NCBI GenBank assembly: GCA_963791885.1
Contig: CAWBUL010000005.1
Location: forward strand, 248,001 to 312,000
Length of the DNA: 64,000 bases
Origin: CAVSUZ01 sp963791885
GTDB taxonomy: Bacteria > Pseudomonadota > Alphaproteobacteria > Acetobacterales > Acetobacteraceae
Direction of reading: 5' to 3'
Below are positions 1-9,162 of this stretch, in pieces. Within the stretch, counting starts at the first letter, position 1. Each line of letters starts with the position of its first letter. Both the position numbers and the translations under genes were made by a program. The notes below the pieces were generated by a model, which was given only the letters and a program-made list of their open reading frames with translations, was not told the DNA's origin and did not search any database.

Positions 1-2
1 GG

Positions 3-440
3 ATCGTGGGCTACGACCCGGTTGCCAATGGCCAGTTGACGGCGGCGGAGATCAAGCGCTGCGAGGCGGATAAGTCAGCCCGGTTGCAGATCCTGCCCTC
101 GAACCTGCCGGCGCCGAAACGGCTGCGCGGCTCGCGCTATACCCCCGTCTCCAAGCGCAACGACCGCCCCGACGCCATCGCCTTCCTGCTCCGGAATTTC
201 CCCCAACTGGGCGAGATGCAGGTCGCCAAGCTCCTGGGCACGACCAAGGACACGATCCAAAAAGTTCGCGAGCGGTCACACTGGAACTCGGCCAATATCA
301 AGCCGCGTGATCCGGTGATCCTTGGCCTGTGCAGCCAAGCCGACCTGAACGCCGCGGTTGCCGCCGCGAACGAGCGACTGGAGCGCGAAGGCCACGCCAT
401 ACCGACGGTGATGCCGACCACCGCCGATCAGGCGATCTAA
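3..440 (+). CDS. DUF1013 family protein (5' end outside window)
   Basis: The frame is open from the first bases, and the GTG at 6 lies inside a conserved stretch (IVGYDPVANGQL), so the true start is upstream of the window. The visible 144 residues match my recollection of DUF1013, a family nearly restricted to Alphaproteobacteria and linked to cell-cycle transcription. After the DPVANGQLT motif comes a helix-turn-helix-like stretch (MQVAKLLGTTKDTIQKVRER, roughly residues 73-92) that would suit DNA binding. It ends 1 bp from the convergent DUF465 gene. The exact role is inferred from the family only. Confidence 0.8.
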   Translation: MVGYDPVANGQLTAAEIKRCEADKSARLQILPSNLPAPKRLRGSRYTPVSKRNDRPDAIAFLLRNFPQLGEMQVAKLLGTTKDTIQKVRERSHWNSANIKPRDPVILGLCSQADLNAAVAAANERLEREGHAIPTVMPTTADQAI

Positions 441-441
441 A

Positions 442-624
442 CTACTCGGTGAGTTCGGGTTGAGCGCGCAGGCGCTCGATCTCCTCCTTGACCCGGAGTT
501 TCTCGAGCTTCAGGCGCATGAGTACGTCACTGTCTGGCCGCGGTCGCTGATCCTCATCGGCGATGCGCGTCTCCAGGCTGGCGTGGCGTTCCTTGAGAGC
601 GTCGAGATGGGTCTGCAGGCTCAA
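442..624 (-). CDS. YdcH-like DUF465 family small protein
   Basis: A 60-residue, highly charged protein predicted to be one long helical hairpin: MSLQTHLDALKERHASLETR, then a central Asp/Pro turn, then LKLEKLRVKEEIERL. This is the DUF465 (YdcH) pattern of a helix, the turn, and the RLKxEKLxLKDEI helix. The family has no firmly established function. It converges on the DUF1013 gene and diverges from a second DUF465 gene at 816, so the 190 bp between 625 and 815 probably holds both promoters; I see no clear motif there. Confidence 0.75.
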   Translation of the reverse strand: MSLQTHLDALKERHASLETRIADEDQRPRPDSDVLMRLKLEKLRVKEEIERLRAQPELTE

Positions 625-815
625 TTCGGATCTCCTTGCCGCTGTTGAACCGAGTGACCGCCCAGCTTAGCACCCGGCGCAGGCTAGAACAGAGTGAAGC
701 TGACGTGCCGCCGGAAATTGATAAGACCCCGGATAGAGCGCGTCATAGGGCGGCAACGCCCGGTCGGGAGCGTCGTTCCCTATGGCTGAGACGGGCGCCG
801 TGCTAGATTTCACCG

Positions 816-1019
816 ATGCTGACCGACCGGGACACGCTGCTGCAGAAGCTGTACCAGCTCCGCAGTGAGCATCGGGATCTGGACACGGTAATTGCGCGCC
901 TTGCGGATCATGGCCCGGTGGATCAAATCCATCTTCAGCGATTAAAGAAGCGGAAACTCATGCTGAAGGATGAGATCGCTTGGCTCGAGAGTCGGCTGAT
1001 ACCGGACGATATTGCCTGA
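816..1019 (+). CDS. YdcH-like DUF465 family small protein
   Basis: A 67-residue protein with the same two-helix DUF465 architecture as its divergent neighbour: an N-terminal charged helix (LLQKLYQLRSEHRDLDTVI), a turn, and a basic helix (LQRLKKRKLMLKDEI). It lies directly upstream of purE, and the downstream start (ATG 1024, or TTG 1012 overlapping this stop) makes co-transcription with purE-purK likely. This placement is inferred from spacing. Function unknown. Confidence 0.75.
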   Translation: MLTDRDTLLQKLYQLRSEHRDLDTVIARLADHGPVDQIHLQRLKKRKLMLKDEIAWLESRLIPDDIA

Positions 1020-1023
1020 TCGT

Positions 1024-1512
1024 ATGAGTCCTCTGGTCGGTATCATCATGGGTAGCCGCTCGGACTGGCCTGCCTTAGGTGAGGCGTCTGCGGTTCTCAC
1101 GCGATTGAAGGTTCCCCATGAGAACCGGGTCGTCTCAGCCCATCGGACGCCGGATCGGTTGCGCGACTACGCAACTTCGGCGCGCGAGCGAGGCCTCCGC
1201 GTGATCATCGCCGGCGCCGGAGGAGCCGCCCATCTGCCGGGCATGTGCGCGTCCTGGACATCATTGCCGGTGCTCGGCGTTCCGGTCGAAAGCGCCACAC
1301 TAAAAGGGATGGATAGCCTGCTCTCCATCGTGCAGATGCCCGCAGGCGTGCCGGTGGGCACGTTGGCGATCGGACGGTCCGGAGCCATCAATGCGGCATT
1401 GCTGGCTGCGTCCATCCTGTCGTTGTCGGATCAAGAACTGGCGGACCGACTTGATGCGTTCCGGCGGGACCAGACCGCCTCGGTGCCCGAGCAGCCGGAC
1501 GACGCGCCGTGA
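1024..1512 (+). CDS. purE: 5-(carboxyamino)imidazole ribonucleotide mutase PurE
   Basis: Class I PurE, converting N5-CAIR to CAIR in purine biosynthesis in the cytoplasm. The N-terminal GIIMGSRSDWP loop and SAHRTPDRL carry the substrate-binding Ser/Asp and the catalytic His of the family. GAGGAAHLPGM and GVPVES follow at the usual spacing. Length is about 162 residues, normal for class I. An in-frame TTG at 1012 would overlap the preceding DUF465 stop; I prefer ATG 1024 because the conserved domain begins four residues later. The stop overlaps the GTG start of purK. Confidence 0.93.
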   Translation: MSPLVGIIMGSRSDWPALGEASAVLTRLKVPHENRVVSAHRTPDRLRDYATSARERGLRVIIAGAGGAAHLPGMCASWTSLPVLGVPVESATLKGMDSLLSIVQMPAGVPVGTLAIGRSGAINAALLAASILSLSDQELADRLDAFRRDQTASVPEQPDDAP

Positions 1513-2642
1513 CCCCACTGCCGCCAAACGCGATAATCGGCCTTGTCGGAGGCGGTCAGCTTGGCCGGATGTCCGCCCTCGCGGCGGCCCGGCTGGGGTA
1601 TCGCTGCCATATCCTGACCCGAGAGGACGACAGCCCGGCCAGTCAGGTATCGGCAGCGACAACGATCAGTGATTACAGCGATCCGGTCTCGCTTTCCCGC
1701 TTTGCCGAAGCGGTGGATGTGATCAGCTTCGAGTTCGAGAACGTCAGCGCCGAAGGGCTGGATCTGCTGGCGTCGATCAGGCCTGTGAGGCCGTCCCCGG
1801 CTGTGCTTCGGATCAGCCAGGACCGGATCGCCGAGAAGTCGTTCCTCAACAAGGCAGGGGTTCGGACGACGGACTGGGCGGCGGTGGAATCGGCCGACGA
1901 ACTCCGAGAAGCGGCGGAGCGGCTTGGTTTTCCGGGCGTCGTGAAGACGACACGTTACGGGTACGACGGGAAAGGTCAGGCGCGGTTGCATGGGCGGGAT
2001 CAGGTACAAGACGCATTCGATACGCTGTCCCCGAAACCGTTGATTTACGAACGCCTGGTGGATTTTGCGTGCGAGGTCAGCGTGATCGTCGCGCGTGGCG
2101 CCAACGAAGAAACGCGTTGTTTCGACGTCACCGAGAACCGGCACAGGAACGGCATACTCGATCTATCCCTTGCCCCTGCTCGGGTGAGTGCGGAGATTGC
2201 GGCGGAGGCATTGCGCATCGCTCGGCGCGTCGCCGAGGCGCTGGATCTGGTCGGCGTTCTGGCGGTCGAGATGTTTGTTGATCGGGATGGCCGGGTGCTT
2301 GCGAATGAAATCGCCCCGCGTCCGCATAATTCCGGGCATTGGACCATCGATGGATGTCCGGCCAGTCAGTTCGACCTGCATATTCGGGCCGTGGCGGGAT
2401 TGCCGCTGGCCTCGGTGGAGCGGCACTCCGACGCGGTGATGAAGAACCTGGTCGGGCCGGACGGAATGGCCTTGTGGGCGGAGGCACTCCGGCAGCCCGA
2501 CTTGATCCCGCATCTGTACGGCAAGGCAGAGGCGCGGCCCGGCCGGAAGATGGGCCATGTGACGCGGCTGTTTCCGAAGGGCGGATTGCCGGGAGAGTTC
2601 GGAGTGAAACAGGCGCTGGGCGCGCTCGCGACCCCTGGGTGA
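1509..2642 (+). CDS. purK: 5-(carboxyamino)imidazole ribonucleotide synthase PurK
   Basis: ATP-grasp enzyme that carboxylates AIR to N5-CAIR using bicarbonate and ATP, feeding PurE. It opens with the IGLVGGGQLGRM nucleotide-fold motif. VVKTTRYGYDGKGQ is the ATP-grasp phosphate-binding loop, and NEIAPRPHNSGHWT near residue 265 is the metal-binding PurK signature. Its 377 residues are full length. The GTG start lies in a GTGA overlap with purE, so the two are translationally coupled. Confidence 0.93.
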   Translation: MTPLPPNAIIGLVGGGQLGRMSALAAARLGYRCHILTREDDSPASQVSAATTISDYSDPVSLSRFAEAVDVISFEFENVSAEGLDLLASIRPVRPSPAVLRISQDRIAEKSFLNKAGVRTTDWAAVESADELREAAERLGFPGVVKTTRYGYDGKGQARLHGRDQVQDAFDTLSPKPLIYERLVDFACEVSVIVARGANEETRCFDVTENRHRNGILDLSLAPARVSAEIAAEALRIARRVAEALDLVGVLAVEMFVDRDGRVLANEIAPRPHNSGHWTIDGCPASQFDLHIRAVAGLPLASVERHSDAVMKNLVGPDGMALWAEALRQPDLIPHLYGKAEARPGRKMGHVTRLFPKGGLPGEFGVKQALGALATPG

Positions 2643-2664
2643 TATCTGGCAGTAGAGCCCGATC

Positions 2665-4491
2665 TTATTCTTTGCCGCGCTGACGGGCGGGGCCATGGTT
2701 GCACAGATTGAGCGCGGTATTGATCATCGCGAGATGAGAGAAGGCCTGAGGAAAGTTGCCGACCTGGCGTTGCGAGACTGGATCGTATTCCTCTGAAAGC
2801 AAGCCGAGATCGTTGCGCAGGGCCAGCAAGCGTTTGAAGAGTGCATTGGCGTCGTCATAGCGGCCCTGAAGCACCAGATTGTCGGCAAGCCAGAAACTGC
2901 ACGCGAGAAATACGCCCTCAGAGCCTTCCAGTCCGTCGGCTGTCTGCGTGGTTTGGTATCGGCGCACAAGACCGTCTTCCATCAGTTCGCGCTGTATGGC
3001 CTCGACGGTGGACAGTACGCGTGGGTCAGTCGCAGGGAGGAATCCGACGAGGGGGATCATCAGAGCGCTGGCGTCAAGAACAGTGCTACCAAAGCTCTGA
3101 ACGAAGCTTTTCTTCTGGCTGTCATATCCTTGGCGGCAGATCGTTTCATGGATCTGATCACGCAGGACTCGCCAGCGATTGAGTTCATCGTGGAACCCAC
3201 GCTCCTCGGCGACTTTGACGCCGCGGTCCAAGGCGACCCAGGCCATGACCTTGGAAAAGGTGAACTGCTGGGCGCCGCCACGCACTTCCCAGATACTTTC
3301 GTCCGGCTGATCCCAGATGGTGGTGAGGTATTCGACGATCTCCCGTTGAAGCTCCCATGTCTCCCGATAGGGGGACAAGCCGCCGCGGGTCGATTTATAG
3401 AGCGCGTCGACGACTTCGCCGAAAATGTCGATTTGCAGCTGGCCGTGGGCCGCGTTGCCAATTCGGACAGGTTTGGCTCCTTGGTACCCATTGAGCCAGG
3501 GCACGATCCACTCCGACAGGTGACGTTCGCCCGCCAGCCCATAAAGGGTCTGAACCTGGGACGGACTGCCGGCGATGCTGCGACGGAGCCATTCGCTCCA
3601 GTTTCGCGCTTCTTCACGATAGCCGGCGTGAATCAGGGCGAGAAGGGTCAGGGTCGCGTCGCGGAGCCAGCAATAGCGATAATCCCAGTTGCGGGCGCCG
3701 CCCAGTTGCTCCGGCAACGATGTGGTCGGGGCCGCGACGATACCCCCAGTGGGAGCATAAGTGAGTGCCTTGAGTGTTATCAGGGAGCGCAGAACAGGCT
3801 CTCGCCATTCACCGCTATAGGTGCAGCGGCTGGACCAGTCGGTCCAATACGCCTCGGTGCTGTGCAGGGCTTCATCCGGATCGGGGCTGGTAGGAGCGGG
3901 AAGATGGGAGGGGCCATAGGAGAGAAGGAACAATTCCTCCTGGTCGGCCGAGACAGTGAATTCGGCGGTGTGCAGAAAGTCGGGTTGCGGCTCGAGCGGA
4001 ATGGTTGTGCGCAACAGGACAAGGGCCGGGCCCGCAATGGCGCGAATACCGAAGCCCGTTCGAAGACGCGTGACCCACGGGACGATCGAGCCGTATTCAA
4101 AGCGAAGCGCGAATTCGAGTTTCACCGCGATGCGGCCTCGCAACCCCTGGACGATGCGGATGATGGATGTGTCTGTGGCTCCGACGGGCATGAAGTCGAT
4201 GAGAAGGGCAGCACCTTCATCGGTTTCAAAAGTGGTTTCCAGGATGAGGGTGCCGGGCCGGTACCGACGGGTGATGCGAGCTGACTCGTCCTGGGACGTG
4301 ATCAGCCAACGACCGGCGCGTGGGGTATCCACCAGGGCGGCGAAGCACGCGGGACTGTCGAAGCGGGGCCAGCAGAGCCAATCAATCGAGCCGTCGCGGC
4401 TGACCAGCGCGGCCGTCTGGCAATCGCCGATGAGGCCGTATTCCTCGATTCTCGGGGCGGCGGAGGAGATCGCCGGGGCCGGGTCAGACAC
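2665..4491 (-). CDS. Glycoside hydrolase family 15 protein (glucoamylase/trehalase-like)
   Basis: A 608-residue protein opening with IEEYGLIGDCQTAALVSRDG and SIDWLCWPRFDSPACF, the hallmark of bacterial GH15 enzymes. The first ~220 residues form the beta-sandwich domain and the rest the (alpha/alpha)6 barrel. NWDYRYCWLRDA is the substrate-binding stretch. The Glu in DESIWEVRG (about residue 420) and the Glu pair in LLSEEYDP (about residue 570) fit the general acid and base. Substrate could be maltooligosaccharide or trehalose; the sequence does not decide. No signal peptide, so probably cytoplasmic. Confidence 0.88.
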   Translation of the reverse strand: MSDPAPAISSAAPRIEEYGLIGDCQTAALVSRDGSIDWLCWPRFDSPACFAALVDTPRAGRWLITSQDESARITRRYRPGTLILETTFETDEGAALLIDFMPVGATDTSIIRIVQGLRGRIAVKLEFALRFEYGSIVPWVTRLRTGFGIRAIAGPALVLLRTTIPLEPQPDFLHTAEFTVSADQEELFLLSYGPSHLPAPTSPDPDEALHSTEAYWTDWSSRCTYSGEWREPVLRSLITLKALTYAPTGGIVAAPTTSLPEQLGGARNWDYRYCWLRDATLTLLALIHAGYREEARNWSEWLRRSIAGSPSQVQTLYGLAGERHLSEWIVPWLNGYQGAKPVRIGNAAHGQLQIDIFGEVVDALYKSTRGGLSPYRETWELQREIVEYLTTIWDQPDESIWEVRGGAQQFTFSKVMAWVALDRGVKVAEERGFHDELNRWRVLRDQIHETICRQGYDSQKKSFVQSFGSTVLDASALMIPLVGFLPATDPRVLSTVEAIQRELMEDGLVRRYQTTQTADGLEGSEGVFLACSFWLADNLVLQGRYDDANALFKRLLALRNDLGLLSEEYDPVSQRQVGNFPQAFSHLAMINTALNLCNHGPARQRGKE

Positions 4492-4860
4492 TCAGCTTGC
4501 CCGGCCGTAGGCGCGGCCGCCTGCATTGTCCGGGCACCAACAAGTGCCCCCGGGAGCGATCTGGACCTGCATAGGGCAGACATAACGCCCGGCGTAACAG
4601 GTCGTTGCATTGCCGGCACTGGGGTACGGCTGAGGCGGTGTGCTCCAAGGTTGCGGCGCGTAGAGCACGGGCGGCGGATAGTAGACAGGAGGCGGCGGGT
4701 AATAGGCCGGAGGTGGATAATAGACGGGGGGCGGGTAATAGAAGGGTGCGCCGAAGCCAAAGAACACGGCGGCCCTGGCCGGACTGAATACCGGGGCCAG
4801 GCATACGGCACCGAAGAGGAGCGGGCTGAGACAGGCGCTAAGAGCGGGAAGACGGACCAT
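4492..4860 (-). CDS. Proline/tyrosine-rich exported protein
   Basis: A 122-residue protein with a signal peptide (hydrophobic core LSPLLFGAVCLAPVF, cleavage after about SPARA). Residues ~38-75 are a low-complexity run built on repeated YYPPP units. The C-terminal part carries spaced cysteines (CYAGRYVCP ... CWC), suggesting disulfides in the periplasm or envelope. The stop abuts the GH15 start, so the two are probably one unit. Function unknown. Confidence 0.7.
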   Translation of the reverse strand: MVRLPALSACLSPLLFGAVCLAPVFSPARAAVFFGFGAPFYYPPPVYYPPPAYYPPPPVYYPPPVLYAPQPWSTPPQPYPSAGNATTCYAGRYVCPMQVQIAPGGTCWCPDNAGGRAYGRAS

Positions 4861-5118
4861 TGGCGGCTCGGTCTATTTCTGGTGTCTGAGATGGACGTTG
4901 CAGGAGGGCTTCAGTTTCCGACGACCTTGGCTTTCTGGGGCGCTTCCTGGCCCGCTGTCCAGACCGCCCGGAATGCGGCTTGACTTTCCGATGCGCCGTC
5001 GTGATATCGAGCCTGTGGCGCTGGCTGCATGTGCAGCTGAGAGGTGCGGTTTGTATCCACACCTGAACTTGGAGCCGCCACGACAATCGATCGGGTTGAC
5101 GCCATTTTGCAGGATGTG

Positions 5119-6609
5119 ATGACCGCTCCGGCGGAGACGGACCACAGGGACGCCGACGCGCCTGTGGAATCCGAGAGTAAGACATTTGCTGACCTCGGAT
5201 TATCCGAGCCTGTTCTGAAGGCGATCGCCGAGAAAGGCTATCGGGAGCCCACACCGATCCAGGCTCAGGCCATTCCCTTCGTGCTGATGGGCCGCGACAT
5301 CCTGGGAGCGGCCCAGACGGGGACGGGGAAGACGGCCGGTTTCACGCTGCCGATGCTCGAGATCCTGTCCGGGTCGCGGGCCCGCGCCCGTATGCCGCGA
5401 AGCCTCATCCTGGAGCCAACCCGAGAACTTGCTCTGCAGGTGGCTGAAAACTTTGTTCAGTATGGCAAGCACCTGCGCCTGACCCATGCACTGATTATTG
5501 GCGGTGAGAGCGTTACCGATCAGCGAGATGCGCTGATGCGCGGCGCGGATGTGCTGATCGCCACGCCCGGCCGCCTGATTGATTTGTTCGAGCGCGGGAG
5601 CGTGTTGCTGACAGACGTCAAAGTGCTGGTGATCGACGAAGCGGACCGGATGCTGGACATGGGTTTCATTCCCGATGTCGAGCGCATCGTCGGGCTTTTG
5701 CCGCGGAACCGGCAAACGCTGCTCTTCTCGGCGACGATGCTGCCGGAAATCAGGCGGCTCGCGGACGCCTTTCTGAACAATCCCAAGGAAATATCCGTTT
5801 CGCGGCCAGCCTCTGTGGCGACGACGATCACAGAGGGAATCGCTCTTGTGGCGGAACATGACAAACGGGAGGCTCTGCGCCACCTGATCCGGACACAGGA
5901 CGTGCAGAATGCGCTTATCTTCTGCAACCGGAAACGCGACGTGGATATTTTGTACCGGTCGCTGACGAAGCATAAACTCGACGCAGGTGCGCTGCATGGG
6001 GATATGACGCAGAGCATGCGGTTTGCGACCCTGGAGCGCTTCAAGGCAGGCGAGCTTCGGCTCTTGGTGTGCAGCGATGTGGCGGCTCGCGGGCTCGATA
6101 TCGGCGGATTGTCGCACGTGTTCAATTTCGATGTGCCGCATCATGCGGAGGATTACGTGCATCGGATCGGCCGCACGGGTCGTGCCGGCTTGGAGGGACA
6201 CGCTTTCACCATTGCCGGTCCTGAAGACAGAGCAGCGGTCGAAGCCATCGAAAAGCTGACGGGGCATGCGATCCCGCGGATCGCGATTGAAGGACTTGAT
6301 CCCGTGGCATGGGCAGACGCGGATGGGCGCCGCCGACGTGGGCGCGGCACGCGCCGGGTTGAAGCGGCGCCCGCGCGGGCACCGTCCCGCCCGCGCCCCA
6401 AAGATGCCAAAGATGCCATGGATAAGGACAAAGATAGGGGTAAGGAAAAGCGGCATCGGGAGCGGGAAGCCGAGCCGAAGCAGCCCCGTCGCCAGCAAGT
6501 GGAGCGGAGTGAAGTGCGCGAGCCGTCCTCTGCGGTAGTGGGCTTCGGCGCTGAAGCGCCCGCGTTCATGACGGTGCGGCGGCCGAACGCGGAGAGCCTG
6601 GGAGGCTAA
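5119..6609 (+). CDS. DEAD-box ATP-dependent RNA helicase (RhlE-like)
   Basis: ATP-dependent RNA helicase acting in RNA turnover or ribosome assembly. In order: Q motif (FADLGLSEPVLKAI ... PTPIQ), motif I AQTGTGKT, motif II DEAD in VLVIDEADRMLDMGF, motif III SAT, and motif VI HRIGRTGRAG. A basic low-complexity tail (~110 residues rich in Arg/Lys/Asp) follows the two RecA-like domains, as in RhlE proteins. The frame extends upstream to 5044, but ATG 5119 is preceded by AGGA and is closer to the Q motif, so I chose it. The 258 bp before it hold no recognised gene. Confidence 0.9.
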   Translation: MTAPAETDHRDADAPVESESKTFADLGLSEPVLKAIAEKGYREPTPIQAQAIPFVLMGRDILGAAQTGTGKTAGFTLPMLEILSGSRARARMPRSLILEPTRELALQVAENFVQYGKHLRLTHALIIGGESVTDQRDALMRGADVLIATPGRLIDLFERGSVLLTDVKVLVIDEADRMLDMGFIPDVERIVGLLPRNRQTLLFSATMLPEIRRLADAFLNNPKEISVSRPASVATTITEGIALVAEHDKREALRHLIRTQDVQNALIFCNRKRDVDILYRSLTKHKLDAGALHGDMTQSMRFATLERFKAGELRLLVCSDVAARGLDIGGLSHVFNFDVPHHAEDYVHRIGRTGRAGLEGHAFTIAGPEDRAAVEAIEKLTGHAIPRIAIEGLDPVAWADADGRRRRGRGTRRVEAAPARAPSRPRPKDAKDAMDKDKDRGKEKRHREREAEPKQPRRQQVERSEVREPSSAVVGFGAEAPAFMTVRRPNAESLGG

Positions 6610-6611
6610 GC

Positions 6612-7796
6612 ATGTCGGGGAGGTTCGCGGCGTTCGACTGGGCCGATCCCCTGCGGCTGGACGATCAGTTGAGTGAGGACGAGCGCGCGATCCGCGACGC
6701 GGCCCGGAGCTACTGCCAGGAACGACTGTTCCCTCGCGTGCTGGAGGCAAACAGGCACGAGCGCTTCGATCGGGCGATCATGACCGAGATGGGCGAGATG
6801 GGATTCCTGGGCGCTACCCTGGAAGGGTACGGCTGCGCCGGGGTGAACTACGTGTCCTATGGGCTGATCGCGCGGGAAGTGGAGCGGGTGGATTCAGGCT
6901 ACCGCTCGACGTTTTCGGTGCAGTCGTCGCTGGTGATGTACCCGATTTACGCGTTTGGATCCGACGCTCAGAAAGAGCGTTTCCTTCCGGGACTGCGTTC
7001 GGGCGAACTGATCGGGTGTTTCGGACTGACCGAACCGGATGCGGGATCCGATCCGGCTTCGATGCGGTCTCGAGCGAAGGCGGTCGATGGCGGGTTCGTG
7101 CTGAACGGCTCGAAAACCTGGATCACCAATTCTCCCATCGCCGACGTTTTCGTGGTGTGGGCGAAGGACGATGCCGGCGATATACGCGGCTTCATCCTGG
7201 AAAAGGGCATGGAGGGGCTGAGCGCACCCAAGATCGAGGGCAAGTTCAGCCTGCGTGCGTCCATAACGGGCATGATCATGATGCAGGACGTGTTCGTGCC
7301 GGCAGATCACCAGCTTCCCGGCGTCAAGGGACTAAGGGGCCCGTTTTCCTGCCTGAACAACGCACGTTACGGAATCGCCTGGGGCGCGCTGGGAGCGGCT
7401 GAGTTCTGCTGGAACGCGGCGCGCGACTATACGATGCAGCGCATGATGTTCGGCCGACCGCTGGCAGCGACGCAGTTGATCCAGAAGAAGCTCGCGGACA
7501 TGCAGACGGAGATTGCGCTGGGATTGCAATCCGTGCTGCGCCTTGGGCGGCTTATCGATGAACACAACGCATCGCCGGAGATGATTTCGCTGTGCAAGCG
7601 GAACTCGTGCGGCAAGGCGCTAACGATCGCGCGCGAGGCGCGGGATATGCACGGCGGCAACGGGATCGCCGACGAGTACCATGTGATTCGTCACGTGATG
7701 AATCTTGAGGCGGTTAATACGTACGAGGGCACGCACGACGTGCATGCGCTGATTCTTGGGCGGGCGCAGACAGGCCTCAACGCATTCGGTTCCTGA
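6612..7796 (+). CDS. gcdH: Glutaryl-CoA dehydrogenase (acyl-CoA dehydrogenase family)
   Basis: FAD enzyme oxidising and decarboxylating glutaryl-CoA to crotonyl-CoA in lysine/tryptophan catabolism. The 394 residues follow the GCDH pattern: YCQERLFPRV, GYGCAGVNYVSYGL, ERVDSGYRS (substrate-binding Arg), GCFGLTEPDAGSDP (FAD loop), and NTYEGTHDVHALILGR near the C-terminus, whose Glu is the catalytic base. It starts 2 bp after the helicase stop. The neighbouring genes are not a lysine-degradation pathway, so physiological use is inferred. Confidence 0.9.
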   Translation: MSGRFAAFDWADPLRLDDQLSEDERAIRDAARSYCQERLFPRVLEANRHERFDRAIMTEMGEMGFLGATLEGYGCAGVNYVSYGLIAREVERVDSGYRSTFSVQSSLVMYPIYAFGSDAQKERFLPGLRSGELIGCFGLTEPDAGSDPASMRSRAKAVDGGFVLNGSKTWITNSPIADVFVVWAKDDAGDIRGFILEKGMEGLSAPKIEGKFSLRASITGMIMMQDVFVPADHQLPGVKGLRGPFSCLNNARYGIAWGALGAAEFCWNAARDYTMQRMMFGRPLAATQLIQKKLADMQTEIALGLQSVLRLGRLIDEHNASPEMISLCKRNSCGKALTIAREARDMHGGNGIADEYHVIRHVMNLEAVNTYEGTHDVHALILGRAQTGLNAFGS

Positions 7797-9129
7797 TCCC
7801 GCCGTCGTTCGCATCGAGCGTATAGGCGCTGACGGTGACGGACTAGGGCGGCTGCCGGATGGCGCGACGGTGTACGTGCCATACGTTCTTCCGGGCGAAA
7901 TGGCTGGCGTCGCGCCGCGGCAAAAGCGCGGAAATGGCCGGGCGTGCGCTGACAACCGGCTGATCGAGGAAAGCGCCGAACGGGTTGAGCCGCCGTGCGC
8001 GCTGTTCGGCCGATGTGGCGGCTGCGCGCTGCAGCACTGGTCGAGCGGTCCGTATCTGCGTTGGAAGGAAGGACTGCTCCGCTCGGCACTGGAGCAGGCG
8101 GGCTTTGCGGATCCCGAGGTGCGTCCGATCCTGGCAGTTGAGCCGGGTACGCGCCGACGAGCCGATCTGGGTGTCCGGCGACACGGCACTGACGTAATTG
8201 TGGGCCTGCATCGGCGCGCGTCGGGGTTGGTGGACTTGCGCGACGCGGTTTGCGAGGTGATGAGGCCTGAACTCGCCGCGCTGATCGATCCTGTTCGCAC
8301 GATGCTGCGGACGTTGAGCGCGCTCCGGCGCGATGGTTCGGTCCTGATCACCTGGCTCGACGACGGCGCGGATTTTGTGTTGCGAACTGATGGCACGCTC
8401 AGCCTTGCTGACCGTGTTCGGCTCGCGAGCTTTGCCCGCGAAGCCGGACTTTTGCGGCTTTGTTGGGCGAAGGGAGGCGAGGCTGCGGAGCAGGTCTGCC
8501 GGTTGGGGGAACCGGTGGTGCGTTTCGGAGGAGCGAGTGTGGTGCCTCCGCCCGGCGGCTTTTTACAGGCTTCGGCGGAGGGGGAGGCGCTGATCGTCGA
8601 GCCCGTCCTGGCAGGGCTGCCGAAGCAGATGCGTGCGGATGCAGCGATTGCCGAGTTCTATGCCGGATGCGGCACGCTGACCTTTTCGCTGGCGCATGCC
8701 GCACGCGTGCAGGCCTGGGAAGGGAATGCCGAGGCGGTGGCGGCCCTTCGTGAGGGCGTGCGGCGGTCAGGGCTTTCGGGTCGGATCGAATCTGCTCAGC
8801 GGGATCTTGCGCGGCAGCCGATCGACCCGGCCACGCTCCGGCGTTTTTCTGCCGTTGTGCTCGATCCGCCTTTCGCGGGCGCTATGTCGCAGGTGGGAGC
8901 GATCGCGCAGGCCAGGGTTAAGCGAGTTATCTATGTGAGTTGCAACCCGGCTGCCCTGAAGCGCGATGCCCGGGTGTTGCGTGATGCCGGATATCAGGTG
9001 GTGACGGCGACACCGATCGATCAGTTCGTTTGGTCGGCGCGGCTTGAGGCAGTTGTGGTCTTCGAACATGACGATCGGGCAACACGGCAATGCGGCCGGC
9101 CGATTGCTCCCGAAGGGGCTGTTGGGTAG
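7756..9129 (+). CDS. Class I SAM-dependent RNA m5U methyltransferase (RumA/RlmD-like)
   Basis: Probably methylates C5 of a uridine in rRNA. An N-terminal TRAM-like region (IERIGADGDGLGRLPDG) is followed by CALFGRCGGCALQHW, the iron-sulfur cysteine cluster of RumA-type enzymes. The methyltransferase fold carries FYAGCGTLTFSLA (SAM loop), LDPPFAG, and VIYVSCNPAALKRD with the catalytic cysteine. The only in-frame initiator is TTG 7756, giving a 41-bp overlap with gcdH; the first ~12 residues are therefore uncertain. Which uridine is modified cannot be read from sequence. Confidence 0.85.
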   Translation: MGGRRQASTHSVPDPAVVRIERIGADGDGLGRLPDGATVYVPYVLPGEMAGVAPRQKRGNGRACADNRLIEESAERVEPPCALFGRCGGCALQHWSSGPYLRWKEGLLRSALEQAGFADPEVRPILAVEPGTRRRADLGVRRHGTDVIVGLHRRASGLVDLRDAVCEVMRPELAALIDPVRTMLRTLSALRRDGSVLITWLDDGADFVLRTDGTLSLADRVRLASFAREAGLLRLCWAKGGEAAEQVCRLGEPVVRFGGASVVPPPGGFLQASAEGEALIVEPVLAGLPKQMRADAAIAEFYAGCGTLTFSLAHAARVQAWEGNAEAVAALREGVRRSGLSGRIESAQRDLARQPIDPATLRRFSAVVLDPPFAGAMSQVGAIAQARVKRVIYVSCNPAALKRDARVLRDAGYQVVTATPIDQFVWSARLEAVVVFEHDDRATRQCGRPIAPEGAVG

Positions 9130-9162
9130 GGTCCGGCCCGAATCCCCACTCCAGGCTCAGTC

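Noticed and set aside
625..815. Possible small RNA between the two DUF465 genes
   Set aside because: No hairpin with T-tract or promoter pair could be supported.
2953..4284. Long plus-strand frame opposite the GH15 gene
   Set aside because: Antisense shadow; the minus-strand frame has clear GH15 motifs throughout.
5200..6750. Long minus-strand frame under the DEAD-box helicase
   Set aside because: No recognisable motifs and fully antisense to a complete helicase.
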